A stretch of 64,000 nucleotides of DNA from Macrothele yani (Eukaryota; Arthropoda; Arachnida; Araneae; Macrothelidae), in the NCBI GenBank assembly GCA_039090855.1, contig CM077011.1:21515001-21579000 (forward strand). The letters run 5' to 3'. The notes below the pieces were generated by a model that saw only the letters and a list, made by a program, of their open reading frames with translations, was not told where the DNA came from and did not search any database. Of this stretch, positions 33,178 to 44,700 are shown in pieces (within the stretch, counting starts at the first letter, position 1; every line of letters starts with the position of its first letter). A program made the position numbers and the translations under genes.

Positions 33178-33400
33178 CCCGGGCCACGGATGGCCTAGTG
33201 GTCAACGTTCGTGACTGAAACGGGGAGACTTCAGATTCGATCCCAGTGAGGTACGAAAGCTCGAACCACTAAATATCCGCCGTGTGTCGGATGGGCCATC
33301 ACCCCCTCATAACTTACAGGCCCGCGCACCGAATAACGGAAGCTGGGTGACGTAGGAGAGGGTAGTCTGGTAATCCGTAGTGGGTAGTCGAACGGTCGAG
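33178..33400 (+). repeat. SINE family B variant (alternative 3' body)
   Basis: The head CGGATGGCCTAGTGGTCAAC and GATTCGATCCC match family B up to GTCGGATGGGC. The body then differs (CTTACAGGCCCGCGCACCG, GGTAGTCTGGTAATCCGTAG). The same alternative body occurs inverted at 36297-36377. Confidence 0.7.
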
Positions 33401-33541
33401 CTTGCTCGCTCGCTGTATAGTGTATAAGCCTTACTGTCAATGGTGCGTGGCTGTCGTTGTCAAATTGTCAACTAAGTTTTCCTCCCTTTGTTCTCATAAA
33501 GGAATATTTTTAGGACAAACAGCTCCAGAAGAAAATTCGTT

Positions 33542-33634
33542 ATGCCGTTCAAATGCAGCGTACTCCACTGTCTCGGTAATTATGACGATGGACCACGTGC
33601 TATATTGACGGACGACGTGTTATATTATGCGCCA
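33542..33634 (+). pseudogene. THAP zinc-finger fragment (possibly P-element derived)
   Basis: The frame starting at 33542 reads MPFKCSVLHCLGNYDDGPRA, the opening of a THAP domain (C-x4-C, then G-N-Y). The remaining C and H ligands and the AVPTIF box are absent, because the frame stops after about 30 codons within a short CACGTG-rich stretch. It could be a TE fragment or an isolated exon start. I found no splice-supported continuation. Confidence 0.45.
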
Positions 33635-33639
33635 CGTGT

Positions 33640-34893
33640 TATTATTTGCTAATGTGTTTACTGAAAATCGGATGAGTATTCAAATTCCGTACTAACCGGG
33701 ACCTCTTAAGGAAATGGATTACTTCAATCAAGCGGAAAATGTTTCAAGTGACAAAGAACACACGTGTAAGTAGAAACCTTTTGTGGGCATAGAGCATGCA
33801 TCCCGTCGCTGAACATAAACAGCATTTAGAGCAAAACTCCGTATGGTTTCAATTTCTGGTCGTAGAGCATAACGTAATTGAAAATATGATATTGGTTTTC
33901 CCTTGGCACTTCGTATCAATAATACAACTTCCGGTAATTAGCAATGAAATGAAACACGACATGAGATGACTGTCTTATTTCTTGTGTAGAAGAAAATTCT
34001 ATTACAAACATTTTTATTTTAAAATTTAGTTGCCCAGCGTCGGCAACTAGATTTTTTACTTACCTGCCCAAGCCAATGATTTACATGTCCAGGGCATCTA
34101 GGGCATGGTATTTTCAAGCCCTGGATGTTGTCATTTTTAAGAAACAAAAAAAGTACCTTGATGGGCATGAATCCACATATTGTGGAAACTATGTTCTAAA
34201 CAAACAAGACTTTTAAGATACAAGTAGAAATATATACTAGTTTTATTTTTGTTTTTTTTGAAAAACATCTGATTAAAATGAGAGATTAGTTTTTTTATTC
34301 ATTCATCTAAACTCATCACTTATCTGTATCCAGACTTCCTGCCCCTTTCCTTCACAAGCTACGGCTATAATAAGTGGAACTAATATATCTCATATTATCT
34401 GATAACTGCTGGAACGTGTGCTTCCGTATGTGGGGGTTGGTGTCAATCTTTGTATGGAGATAAACTTTTCCAATCCTTCATGGAATTTATTTTGATCCCA
34501 AAATCATAAAATATGGAAAAAACAATCTTCTCAATAGCTTTAGTAACGACAAAACATTTGCGCAGAATTTTATGCCATTGCTTTTTATCGTTTCTGAGAA
34601 AATGGTGCATCAATTTAGTAAATTTATAATGAGACATGTACATCTTTTAAAAAAACATGCTATAGTACCAAAATAGATGTTCAGATTTATCCAGTACAAT
34701 AACTGCATGTACGTTTGTCAGGTTCTCAAAAAATACAATTTTTATCTGGAAAAATACTTTATTAAAAACTTACAGGAACAAATTCCCAATTTCCTTAGAA
34801 ATTTGTCTTTAAAATTCTTCGAGGAACAGCTAACAGACAAATAATTAAATTGTGATACACAAACATATATATATTTGTACACTGGCAGTTTTC
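33640..34893. other. Unassigned AT-rich stretch
   Basis: No gene or known repeat. Near 34738 the string TTTTATCTGGAAAAATAC is an inverted match to part of the following 99-bp array. Confidence 0.4.
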
Positions 34894-35293
34894 CTGAACA
34901 CTTCTTCAAAATCAAATTTCAGGAAATTTATGCCAATAAGTACTCGTATTTTTCCAGATAAAAAGTAATGTTCATATTCTGGATTCAAAGCTTTGAACAC
35001 TTTTTCAAAATCAAATTTCAGGAAATTTATGCCAATAAGTACTCGTATTTTTCCAGATAAAAAGTAATGTTCATATTCTGGATTCAAAGCTTTGAACACT
35101 TCTTCAAAATCAAATTTCAGGAAATTTATGCCAATAAGTACTCGTATTTTTCCAGATAAAAAGTAATATGTTCATATTCTGGATTCAAAGCTTTGAACAC
35201 TTCTTCAAAATCAAATTTCAGGAAATTTATGCCAATAAGCACTCGTATTTTTCCAGATAAAAAGTAATGTTCATATTCTGGATTCAAAGTTTT
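34894..35293 (-). repeat. 99-bp tandem array (about 4 units) with an open 33-residue repeat
   Basis: Unit starts at about 34894, 34993, 35092 and 35195. On the minus strand the unit translates as FKALNPEYEHYFLSGKIRVL plus IGINFLKFDFEEV, 33 residues, open through at least two units. A 2-bp insertion (AATATGTT against AATGTT) near 35167 breaks the frame of the others. I do not recognise the protein. Units are almost identical, so the array is young. Confidence 0.8.
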
Positions 35294-36296
35294 GTTTACT
35301 GCCACTAATAAACTTAATTCAGATGTTTTAAACTTTCAAAACGAAACGTTTTTTAAATAGTGCTGTGGAAGACAAAACTTATAAATTTTACATATGCGTA
35401 CCAAAATGAAGTTGTCCAAACATGTAACTAGATGGTACTAAAATTAGGAAAACTTCTTATGTCATTAAAATGTCGTTATTGTACATTTAATAATGCAACA
35501 ATTGCTTAATTTTCTTAAAATCTTAATTTACTTGATGCAATCAGTGGATCAAGCAGCAGTCCACTGTATTTATGTTAAAGTGTTTTATTGAGCATTTGGT
35601 AATAATTTAAAAACACTCAGCAAAAAAATTCAGTTTTACTTCTTAACCTTTTTTTTTATATATATTAGTGAACATGGATCGCGAATAATATGCTAGTTAC
35701 TGTCTGATATGAAAATACATTTTCACTAAAGGAATTATTTCATCACTCAATATTTCGGAGTCGTAAGTTCGTAATGAATGAAAAAACTGATTCCTTAAAT
35801 TCGTCAATTGACATCTTTTCAAACGACGGTGGTACTTCGTAACGGAACCTAAAACTAATCTTTCAAGAACAAGAATTATTTGTTCACAAGTACAAGAATG
35901 ATCCAGTGAAGTATGACGACATTAATATTTCAAGTGAAACTATGACGACATTAATACTTCAAGTGAAACTATGACGACAGTTTATAATTTCGATTACAGG
36001 AATGGATTGTCACTTCCAGTGAAATGACAGTGATTATTTCATTAAGTTGACGTATCTGATTTGCTTACGCTTTTACGTCGAAATTATTGCTACCCTAGAT
36101 TTACGCTGTAATTTCTTTTTCTTCTGTATTTTGAAAGATTATAAAACAATAGCGTAAAATCTGCAGTTATTTAAGAAACATCTAACACAGACGTCCTAAT
36201 TTAAATGCAGTGAAATTCTAAATAAAGCGTGACTTGTTTCGTTGGTGTAGGTTAAAGACGTGTTCACTTCGTACATCGTCGTACCCCTTCCAGCAT
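35294..36296. other. Unassigned AT-rich stretch
   Basis: No gene. A short direct repeat (ACGACATTAATA, TTCAAGTGAAACTATGACGA) occurs at about 35917-35975. Confidence 0.45.
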
Positions 36297-36570
36297 CTCT
36301 CTCTCTCTGACTACGGACTACCCTAATGACGTCACAATCCGGTGCGTGGGCCTGTAAGCTATAAGGGGAGTGATGGATGGACACGTTAAGCCGTCGGACC
36401 CCCGGTAATAACTAAGGGCGCCTTCCTTCGCCTTTCTACCTGGCTTCCGTGTCACTTTCCTATTGGGCAAGTGACACGCCCAAATCTCCTAGCTTCCTAT
36501 TTCTAAAGGTTGTTTAAGACCTGGGGTCAGACCCTTCCTACCTAAAATCCTCTATATATGATCTGATCTG
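36297..36570. repeat. Chimeric SINE B: two bodies joined head-to-head without tRNA heads
   Basis: 36297-36377 is the inverted alternative body (complement of CTTACAGGCCCACGCACCG) and 36375-36567 is the standard family B body on plus (ACACGTTAAGCCGTCGGACC to GATCTGATCTG). They meet at GGATGG, the point where head and body normally join. No flanking duplication was found. Confidence 0.65.
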
Positions 36571-37130
36571 AGAAAACGCCCCGTATACAAGGAAACGTTT
36601 TTTTTTTTTTTTCCTTTTTACGGAAATATCGTTTCAAACAGAAATAAAGCTCAAAAGAAGTTAATCATTTATCTGACGATATATGATTTCCTTTGAACGT
36701 TTGATACACTTACGTCATGGGTGGTCGTGCGACAACGTTACCTTCTCGTAATTGTTGTCGATGTGAACGAAGCTGCTTCAAATCTTAAGGGAATCATTAG
36801 CATCCGCCATTTTTATTTAGAAATTTCCCAATCTGTTTTTCAGTGGCAGTTTAATTGAATATAAATTCGTGAAATTTATGGATTTATTTTCGAATAAGCA
36901 AAAAGAAGGTTCGTATCTGAACCTAAAAAGTTAAGGGGTAGTCCCGTACTTTACCGATTACGACATTCGGCGTGGTAGTCAGTATTATTAAGAGATCAAC
37001 TGTGAAAACTGACTTATTCAAACACGTTATTACATGATTATTTTACAAACACTCACGGATTTCACCACAGTCACCACCTGGCGGAGAATGATACAGCGCC
37101 ATCTATTGACACTTTTAGGAATAAAAAATT
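36571..37130. other. Unassigned stretch
   Basis: A T-run at 36599-36613, otherwise no recognised feature. Confidence 0.4.
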
Positions 37131-37140
37131 ACTATACATA

Positions 37141-37282
37141 TTATATATAATTCAAGACTACACACTTGTGATGTTCATTAAGAATAAATTGTCAGCGTTT
37201 ATTCAGAATTAAACGCTTTATTGGCATGGACTATAGTTTCGCAGAGCGTTTAATTGTGAATAAACGTTGATAATTTATTCTT
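37141..37282. repeat. Hairpin element with 39-bp arms
   Basis: Arms at 37179-37217 and 37245-37283 (TAAGAATAAATTGTCAGCGT against its near-complement) enclose a 27-nt loop. The 10-mer ACTATACATA occurs at 37131-37140 and 37283-37292 and may be a target duplication. It could be a small MITE or a fold-back SINE remnant. Confidence 0.5.
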
Positions 37283-37292
37283 ACTATACATA

Positions 37293-38883
37293 CATTACTC
37301 TTCCCCGTCATTATCCTTGGGTTTTCACCTAGTTTGTCATAAATACCAAATTCGTTCGTATCAAATAATACAAACAAAGGAATATGAAAAAGCCGGCAAT
37401 CACTCCAGTGGTTCACCGGGAAATGTTCTGGTGGTGCAATCTACCCCCAGCACTGGTTCTTGGACTTCTAAAACATTTCCACAAAGTGGTTGAACTATTC
37501 CGATTTGGTCATACAGCCAACAACACTATTTTGAAATATTTTAGGACGTTTTAAGTTTAAATGTTTTTGTGTAATTCTTTTGTATAATTATCGCGCAAAT
37601 AAAACATATATACTTTTGTATATATTTTTGTGTCTGAGTACAAATCGCAGCTCCAAAACTGGAAAAGCTAAAACTTCAAGTAGGAAGATTATCAGATTTT
37701 CAAGTAAGAGTGAGCATCAAGGTTTGGTTTCTCCCTTTTAAATATAAACCAACGCGCATTTACCGATGTTTGTCATTCATTAAAACAAAAATGAGTAAAA
37801 ATTGTCTTCAATTTTGAGGAAAATCAGAATTTGTTAAAAAGAAATTTCTTCCTGAAGAATCTGAAACGGTTGTTTAAAAAATCTCAAGAAAATGCTTGAG
37901 CGCAGTATCTTTTTATTTTCGTGAGTCTTAAAATTGTTAAAATATTTAAGTGTCTGTTAATGTTATTTAATAAGTGCTTTGCCTTAGAGGCGTTTAAAAA
38001 TTTTAGCATTTCAGAAACAAAAGGGATTTTTCTCCTGCAGTTGGAAAAGTAAGTACATTTGTTATTGTCTGAACTTAGCAGGAGGCACTAAATTTTCTGA
38101 ACGGCTAAACGTTCCTTTGAAATCTTTTTGGCGGTATTCGGAAGAGAAGTATAAATTGTTCCTGCAGTTACATCATCAAGCTTTGTTATCATGCCATTAA
38201 TAAGAGAGAGAGAGAGAAAGAGCAGCTCACAATGTCTTTCAACAAGCTTTAAGTTAGAGAGATGCAGAAGCACCGGCCTGTGACATTAGTGGACGGGAAA
38301 GCTTCTAGAGAAGCGACAGTTCATTTTCTGTGATGAGTGTATAATGTCAGATGAATATGTCATACGGACTTTGGATCGCGCCAGGTAAGACTCTTGCAAG
38401 ACCCAATTTTATTCCGATGAGTGTGGTGAGGCATTTGATGGGGGTCTTTTATGAAACTCCATCAATTATCCTACGTGAGTTCAGTACCGCTCCACTTGAA
38501 GCCTGCTTCAAAACTTTATACATCGGGGGAAATATGGATACGTTAAAAATGTTTATGACATTTATCGAAACGCAAGTACAGAGGCCCCACTTTTTGAGGA
38601 TACAGAACATTGGAAAATTGGTAACGGAGATGAACAGGGTACACCATACCTCCTAAGCTATTTAATGCTATGTTGCAGAATGTCTATGAGTCATTGAAAT
38701 TGGAAGACAAATTGATAAAGATTTCTTTGTATTGCTTAATCAACGTTCTCCTTGAATACGACATGGTCAGTTTTTCAAGTACAATCTTAGATCTGCACAA
38801 TATGATCCAATAATTTGTTGACAAAAAGTAAAGAGGTTTTATTCATAATTCGTACCCACCGCATTCGGCAACTTGCTGCCATA
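37293..38883. other. Unassigned AT-rich stretch
   Basis: A short (AG)n tract lies near 38202-38222. The 101-residue frame at 38351-38656 has no recognised motif. No TE ends seen. Confidence 0.4.
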
Positions 38884-39239
38884 TACACTCCATGCATATA
38901 AGAAACAACACATTAAATGATTAGCATCTCGGTACCAGGTATGTTGAGGCAGCTGATAAGGGTTGTGGCCACCTCTGGCTGGTATCACCTGCTGCATACG
39001 CTAAGGCATCGAACCAGATGCGTGAATGCAGTGTTGTAGAACAGCCGTCCAGGATTTATACACTGTTGGCCACCGAAAATGCAACACAAAGAAGGACACG
39101 AGATAGCACAGCCGGATTTACTGGACACATAACAACAGACACAAAGATGAAACGATTGAGCTTACAGGGCCTTGCAACTTGCGGAACATGCAGACATCAA
39201 TAGTTCGTGTGGCCCCCATGGCTGGCAATTACGGCCGCT

Positions 39240-40725
39240 ACACGCCGCGGCATCGAACGAAAGAGGCTTTAGATGTGGGCTTGGGGTATGTCGGTCTAGG
39301 CTGATTCCACACGTTGCCACAGTTCATCAGGCGTAGCCGCGGGTGGTGCTTGCCGGGACAGTCGGTTGTCGATCAGCGACCAGACATGTTCGATTGGCGA
39401 CATATCGGGAGAACAGGCAGTCCACGGAAGCAGTGACACCTAGTGAGCCGTGAAGAATTGTTGCACGCTGCGTGCCACGTGTGGGCGCGCATTGCCCTGT
39501 TAAAACGTGGTAGCTGGCAGGTCCTGTAAATAAGGGAGGACTACAGGCTCCAAAAAGTCGGAGATGTAGCGATGACTGTTGAGTGTACCGGCGATGCGTA
39601 CCAGAGGGGTGTGGGTGTTATATCCAGTTGTGCCCCAAACCATAAAGCCAGGTGATGGACCGGTATGGCGATGCATAATGTATAACGAAGTAAATTTCTC
39701 CGTCATTTTTATCCACGCCAGGATTCGAACCCGGGTCCCCTCATTCCGGAATAAGTTGCTCCACCAATTGAGCTACGCGGACGTTTGTTCTGACTACTAT
39801 CTGCCTTTATGTCGTGTGCGTCCTGCTGGCAGGTACGTCACATCTCCTGGTACGTTACATCATCTCCCCCTTTTTTTTTTTTTTTCGAAGTGCTGGAGAA
39901 GGGATTCTCTTATTTTTTCTATCTCACGGTGTGGAAATAACATCACACCAATGCGAGATTTTGAACGGTCGGGTCATCCGGATAGTTCGGGCGCCATTAT
40001 AACGAAGTAAATTTCTCCGTCATTTTTATCCGCGCCAGGATTCGAACCCGGGTCCCCTCATTCCGGAATAAGTTGCTCTACCAATTGAGTTATGCGGACG
40101 TTTGTTCTGATTACTATCTGCCTTTATGTCGTGTGCGTCCTTCTGGCAGGTAAGTCACATCTCCTGGTACGTTAGAAATGCAGGCGTCATACATTCTCTC
40201 GCCGCGGGTCCGACCATCGTAGTGTTTCAGGCAGAAGCGGGATTCGTCGGAGAAGATAATGTCGTGCCATTCCGTAGTCCATGTGCGGCGTTCAACGGCA
40301 CACTGCCGCCGCACTCGCCGGTGGTGTACCGTCTATTGTAATAAGAGAAATGGGCTCCGTGTGACAAGTCCCCGCTCCTGCAGACGACGTCGAACGGTGC
40401 GTGATGATACAGGTTGTTGCGCCACACATCCTAATTCTTGCGCTAACGTTCGTGATGTGGCGGTGCGAGCCGTCAATGCCCGCCGCACAACATGCAGATC
40501 CTATCGTTAGGTGGTGTGCTGTGGCTGCGGCAAACGCTCACGTCGGTCCGTCCGTCCCTCCTGCACCCACCGAATCCATACGCGCCTCACTGTGGCTGGA
40601 TGTCATCCCACACGAGTGGCGATGATGTCTTGGTACGATAAACCGCCGTCGGGATAAGCCACTATTCGTCCTCTGTCGAACTCCGAAACGCGCTGGAATG
40701 GCTGCCGTATTCGGCGACGAGGCAT
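39240..40725 (-). pseudogene. Tc1-like transposase of the inner element, split by a TRIM
   Basis: It starts MPRRRIRQPFQRVSEFDRGR near 40725, a signature of this Tc1 group. It continues through RRQCAVERRTWTTEWHDIIF and SDESRFCLKHYDG (first catalytic Asp kept, near 40245) to ERMYDACI at 40190. After the TRIM it resumes MHRHTGPSPGFMVWG and TPLVRIAGTLNSHRYISDFL to DLPATTF at 39505. The rest, down to about 39240, covers catalytic blocks 2 and 3 in shifted frames. Confidence 0.82.
39681..40176 (-). mobile_element. TRIM-like LTR element, family C, copy 3
   Basis: Two 179-bp LTRs (39681-39859 and 39998-40176) flank 138 bp. On the minus strand the internal part begins TGGCGCCCGAACTATCCGGA and ends with an A-run and GGGGGAGATGA. 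The 4-bp duplication AATG is at 39677-39680 and 40177-40180. The interrupted transposase codons rejoin cleanly when the element plus one AATG is removed. Each LTR has a tRNA-like segment (TAGCTCAATTGG in the left LTR, GGTTCGAATCC in both). Confidence 0.88.
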
Positions 40726-41937
40726 CAGGAAGCTTCCCACGCAAAGGTCCGGCCGCACAACACTACTTACACCCCGCCTTTTGTGCACCCTTCTTATAGT
40801 GCTTCTGGGTGGCGTGCAGGGCGCACATGATTTGTATATGTCCCGCAATGCAAATCGTTTGCATGTCCTCTCGCGGGCGACGCATGTTGCGAATTTCAGG
40901 TCAATCGGATGCTTCCTTCTTGGTGTTGCATTTTGCGTGGCCAGCAGTGTAGAATCGTGCCCAAACTTCAACAGGAGTTGCTTTCGGAATGTCATACCGC
41001 TGCACCTGTCACTTTGACTTGTCTAACAGAAGGTCATTGACCTAACGGTCACTTATTATGGTGGTACGGACTCTAACGAGAGATGATCTACTCTCGTACC
41101 CCATAACACGACAGCCCATAATGTCTCGTGTTGGTGCAAATACACTCTTCCCGACGTCACTTCCTCTCTTGTCGGCGGACACAGGTGCAGCCATCATTTT
41201 CGCCTAAACAGGAGCGCGTTTCGTCCGAGAACACTATATTGTGTCATTCGTCACGTCACTCCTTTAGTTCGATGCACCATTGCAGCCTGGCAGTCCGTTG
41301 CTGGGGTATCAAAGGTAGCTTTGGGAGAGGTAACGGTCCTGCAGTCCAAACTGCAATAGCCGGCGATGTACTGTTACAGCTGGTATGGCAGAATGCTTCA
41401 GAGTTTGGCACTGCTAGGCCAACGTCCTGAACGTTCCCGAACAGTCACTCAAAGATATCCTCATGAGAACACGGTTGCACCTAGGCGTTTTCTGTGTACG
41501 ACGTCCAAAACCTCCTCTTTGTGTCCTACTCCCTTTTTCGTACCATTCCTGGTACACTCTTGACACGACGGACGGCAATCTTGCGGTCGGAAGCATTGGA
41601 GCTTCTCATGCCGATGATGCGACCTCTGTCGAACTCGATGATTTGACTGCACTACTGTCTTACACGACGACGAGGCATCCTTATCCACTGCTGGCCAAGC
41701 ACTGATGTGCCGACCGAGCCACGTGACGCTTATAACGAGAAAATGGCCCTTTTTAGAGTTGGGACTTTGCGCGATATGATTAGTCTAGACGAGGTATGCA
41801 TCCACCTATGACGCCAAAATGCTAATGATTTCCGCAATATTGTCTGATAAGTATATACCTTATATATCAAAGTCTTCGCTCGACTGCTTTAAAGTATTCT
41901 GTGATTTATGGACACGAGTGTATTTCTTGTCATTCTG

Positions 41938-42250
41938 GGCAGCGGATGGCGTAGTGGCCAACGTGCGTGACTGCCACACAGGAACCTCAGTTTCGATCCG
42001 AAGCAGGTACTAACGCTCGAACCACTAAATATCCTCCGTGCATCGGATGGGCACGTAAAGCCGTTAGGCCCCGGGTACTGGCTCTGCAGGCAACAAATAA
42101 AGTCATTTTTCTCCCCCTCTCTAACTCGCTTTCGTGTCACTTTCCTATCGGGCACTCTAGTCCAAATCTCCTAGCTCCCTATTTCTAAGGTTTTTAAGAC
42201 CTGGGGTCAGACACTCCCATCCTAAAATCCTCTACATATGATGTGATCTC
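41938..42250 (+). repeat. SINE family B, full diverged copy
   Basis: The head CGGATGGCGTAGTGGCCAAC and TTTCGATCCGAAG lead into CATCGGATGGGCACGTAAAG. The tail CTACATATGATGTGATCTCG closes it. It lies 15 bp beyond the outer Tc1 end. The target duplication is not clear. Confidence 0.82.
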
Positions 42251-43382
42251 GTCACGCCGCAGTATTTTTTCTACTACGTGTCGAGTGAAATAGTTGTGGA
42301 AATGCAGACACTATGCCCGAGTTGTCAGATACAGGTTTGTAGCATGTCCTCGGAATTCTAGTAGCGGATGAGGAATGGGCAATGCCCTGAACTCAGGTTT
42401 CTGCCTCTCTCAACTTCCTGACTTAAATTTAGTTACAGACGACAACTCACTGTCCTTAAATTTGTTTCCGGTGGTTGGTAAACCCCGAAACGAAAAATGA
42501 AGTTGTCATGGAAACCTCGCTGTTTGTAGAAATATTAAGATCATTTAAATTGCATACACTACCTTTCGATTTCATTTTCTAGCATGTTTTTCGAATTCTT
42601 AACTTGCGCATGTTTTAACAGGACGTGATAAATTCGGCAATTTTCGTTGATTTTTCTATTCAGAATCTACATGTGTTATCTCTTCCATGTTCCGTTTCAC
42701 CTTCAACAGAATTGGTAAAAAAACAATTATTTTGCCTAAGAAATTGCACGGCATGATTCCCAAAACGCTTGAGGAAAACTTTGGCAGAAACGGAAGAACA
42801 CAAATGAAGATTGATGTGGAAAGGAAATGGGATTCACACACCCAGTGGTTTTGGCAAAGGGGTAAGCCCCATAAGTACAACAGTGAGAACGGATATAAGT
42901 GAAGATACGGTTAGAAATATAAGATAAATGGGCAATTTGCTTATTAAAAATTTAAAAAGGAGTAAAAAGAAGATTGTAACATAATGGGAGAAGAAATAAA
43001 GCATATTCTTGAGTTACGACCATTCCCGTAATTAAATAGGTGTTACCGGGAAAGTGAAAGAGCGGAAAAATAAAAGAGATCAGTGATATAAAGCAAGTGC
43101 GTGCCAAAGAACGAACTGAAACTACACATAAAATTTCAATTACGTAGCGGCACTTTCCAGGCAAAAGTAATTGCGTTAAACAACCACTCGTGTTCAGAGA
43201 GAAAGTCCTTCACCGTGCCGAGTGTATTGTACACTACTTTTATAGAATTAACTGCGAGTTCAATCGTTTGATTAATTTACAAAATTTAAAAAAAAAGCGT
43301 TTATGGGTCACTCTTACATTATGAAGTACAATTAATGCCACCGAGTTGTACGTAAGGGTCTACATAAGTTAGGAAATTTGTA
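42251..43382. other. Unassigned AT-rich stretch
   Basis: No gene. The 71-residue frame at 42687-42902 has a lysine-rich composition but no motif I recognise. Confidence 0.4.
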
Positions 43383-43489
43383 TACACTCAGTGCCATAAA
43401 ATTTCGCACACAAAGAAGAAACCGTGCGATTAACGCGAAACTCGGCAAATAGCTGCGAGGAGGACAGAGATGCAAATGATTAAAGTTTC

Positions 43490-44700
43490 GCGCGATTCAG
43501 TATGCCTGCGCGTCCTATAAGGAGACTCCACTTTCGTACCGAAGTGCACTGTAAGAGTCAGGTGAGATCCCTTAGCGATAGGCATGCCGAGGAGCCACCG
43601 TAGATGTGCGTACGGGCAATTGACGGAGCTAAACACGACGGTCTGGCTCTGGACGACTCAGACACACCACTACCAGAGAGGATCATGAGAGCGGCATGCA
43701 CAGATGCAACGACGTTCTTGTCCAATATTCAGAGACATGTGATGAATGCACAAGGGACTCCTGTGTCCGCCAGAATCATTTCCACACGCCTGGCAGAGAC
43801 GGATATGCACTCTCGACGGCCCTTACGTTTTATGCCATTAACACCTGACAATCGTCGGCGTAGATTGCAGTGTTGTCAGCAGCGAGAAACGTGAAATGCT
43901 ACGGACTGGCGACGTATAGTGTTCAGGGACGAATCCCGCTTCTGTATGGGAACGGATGACCACCGTGTCAGAGTGTGGAGGACCGGAGGTGGGCGCTACT
44001 ATTACGACCTTATTGCACAGCAGAACATGTCCCGAACTGCAGAAGGATGATCTAAGAGGCATCGCGTATGACAACCAGACGTCCCTCGCAGTGATCTGAG
44101 GGACGTTGACACAGAAAATCCTGCGGCTGCATGTGCTGCCTTTCCTAGTGTAGCGGCCCGGAGCTATTTTCCAACAAGATAACGCGCCGTCCGTACACGG
44201 CTGCGTTCTCCCAAGACTGTTTACGTCATGCTTCGACGCTTTCGTGGCCTGCCAGATCGCCATCGCTCTCTCCCATCGAGCACGTGTGGTACCAAATGGG
44301 ATGCCAGATTTCTCCATGTCCCAGTGCTCGTGATTTAGAGCGTCAGTTTCAAGAAGTGTGGGTCAATCTGTCCCAGAAGCACATACGGCGTCTCTTTCAC
44401 TCCACGCCGGACCGTATCATAGCATACATCCAGGCACGAAGCAGTCTGACGCGGTGCTAACGCTAATCGGAATGATGATTGGAGGTTTAGCGACCACCGT
44501 GAGCAACTCAATGGGCTATAAGCAGTCGCCCGTCCTTAATTTAGGGTCACTGGTTCCAGGGAAGGGAGAGAGCCAGTGCCGTAAGACAAACACAACATCC
44601 ATGCGTGACCGGGATTCGAACCCAGACCCCTTACGGACGAATGATCAGAGGCCAGCGCCTTAGACCACTGCGCCACCGGGGCGGCTAATCGGAATGTGTA
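43490..44700 (+). pseudogene. Tc1-like transposase relic
   Basis: The frame at 43604-43894 reads MNAQGTPVSARIISTRLAET and DMHSRRPLRFMPLTPDNRRR, the DNA-binding to catalytic linker of Tc1 proteins. It continues in another frame with FRDESRFCMG (catalytic block 1, near 43925) and DHRVRVWRTGGGRYYYD. An FQQDNAPS block is near 44165, in yet another frame. Frameshifts are numerous. Confidence 0.75.
44475..44683 (-). repeat. SINE family A, best-preserved copy
   Basis: This is a full copy with B box GGTTCGAATCCCGG and A-box region TGGCGCAGTGGTCTAAGGCG. The perfect 13-bp duplication GCTAATCGGAATG is at 44462-44474 and 44684-44696. It lacks a long A-tail, starting instead at ATGATTGGAGG. Confidence 0.93.

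Larger units (their letters stand above)
39059..40951 (-). mobile_element. Inner Tc1-like element with 37-bp TIRs
   Basis: The left end TACACTGTTGGCCACCGAAA and right end on the other strand TACACTGCTGGCCACGCAAA agree over about 37 bp. It sits inside the C-terminal part of the outer Tc1 gene. Without the TRIM at 39681-40176 it would be about 1.39 kb. Confidence 0.88.
38884..41922 (-). mobile_element. Outer Tc1-like element, split by another Tc1-like element
   Basis: The left end TACACTCCATGCATATAAG and right end (complement) TACACTCGTGTCCATAA are plausible TIRs. Removing the insert 39059-40951 leaves about 1146 bp, a normal Tc1 size. The minus-strand transposase starts near 41680 (TTARLPSVVSRVYQEWYEKG-like helix-turn-helix, then RTQRGGFGRRTQKTPRCNRV) and continues through about 40952. 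Its C-terminus resumes left of the insert (VLQHCIHASGSMP, near 39045-38990). Frameshifted throughout. Confidence 0.7.
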
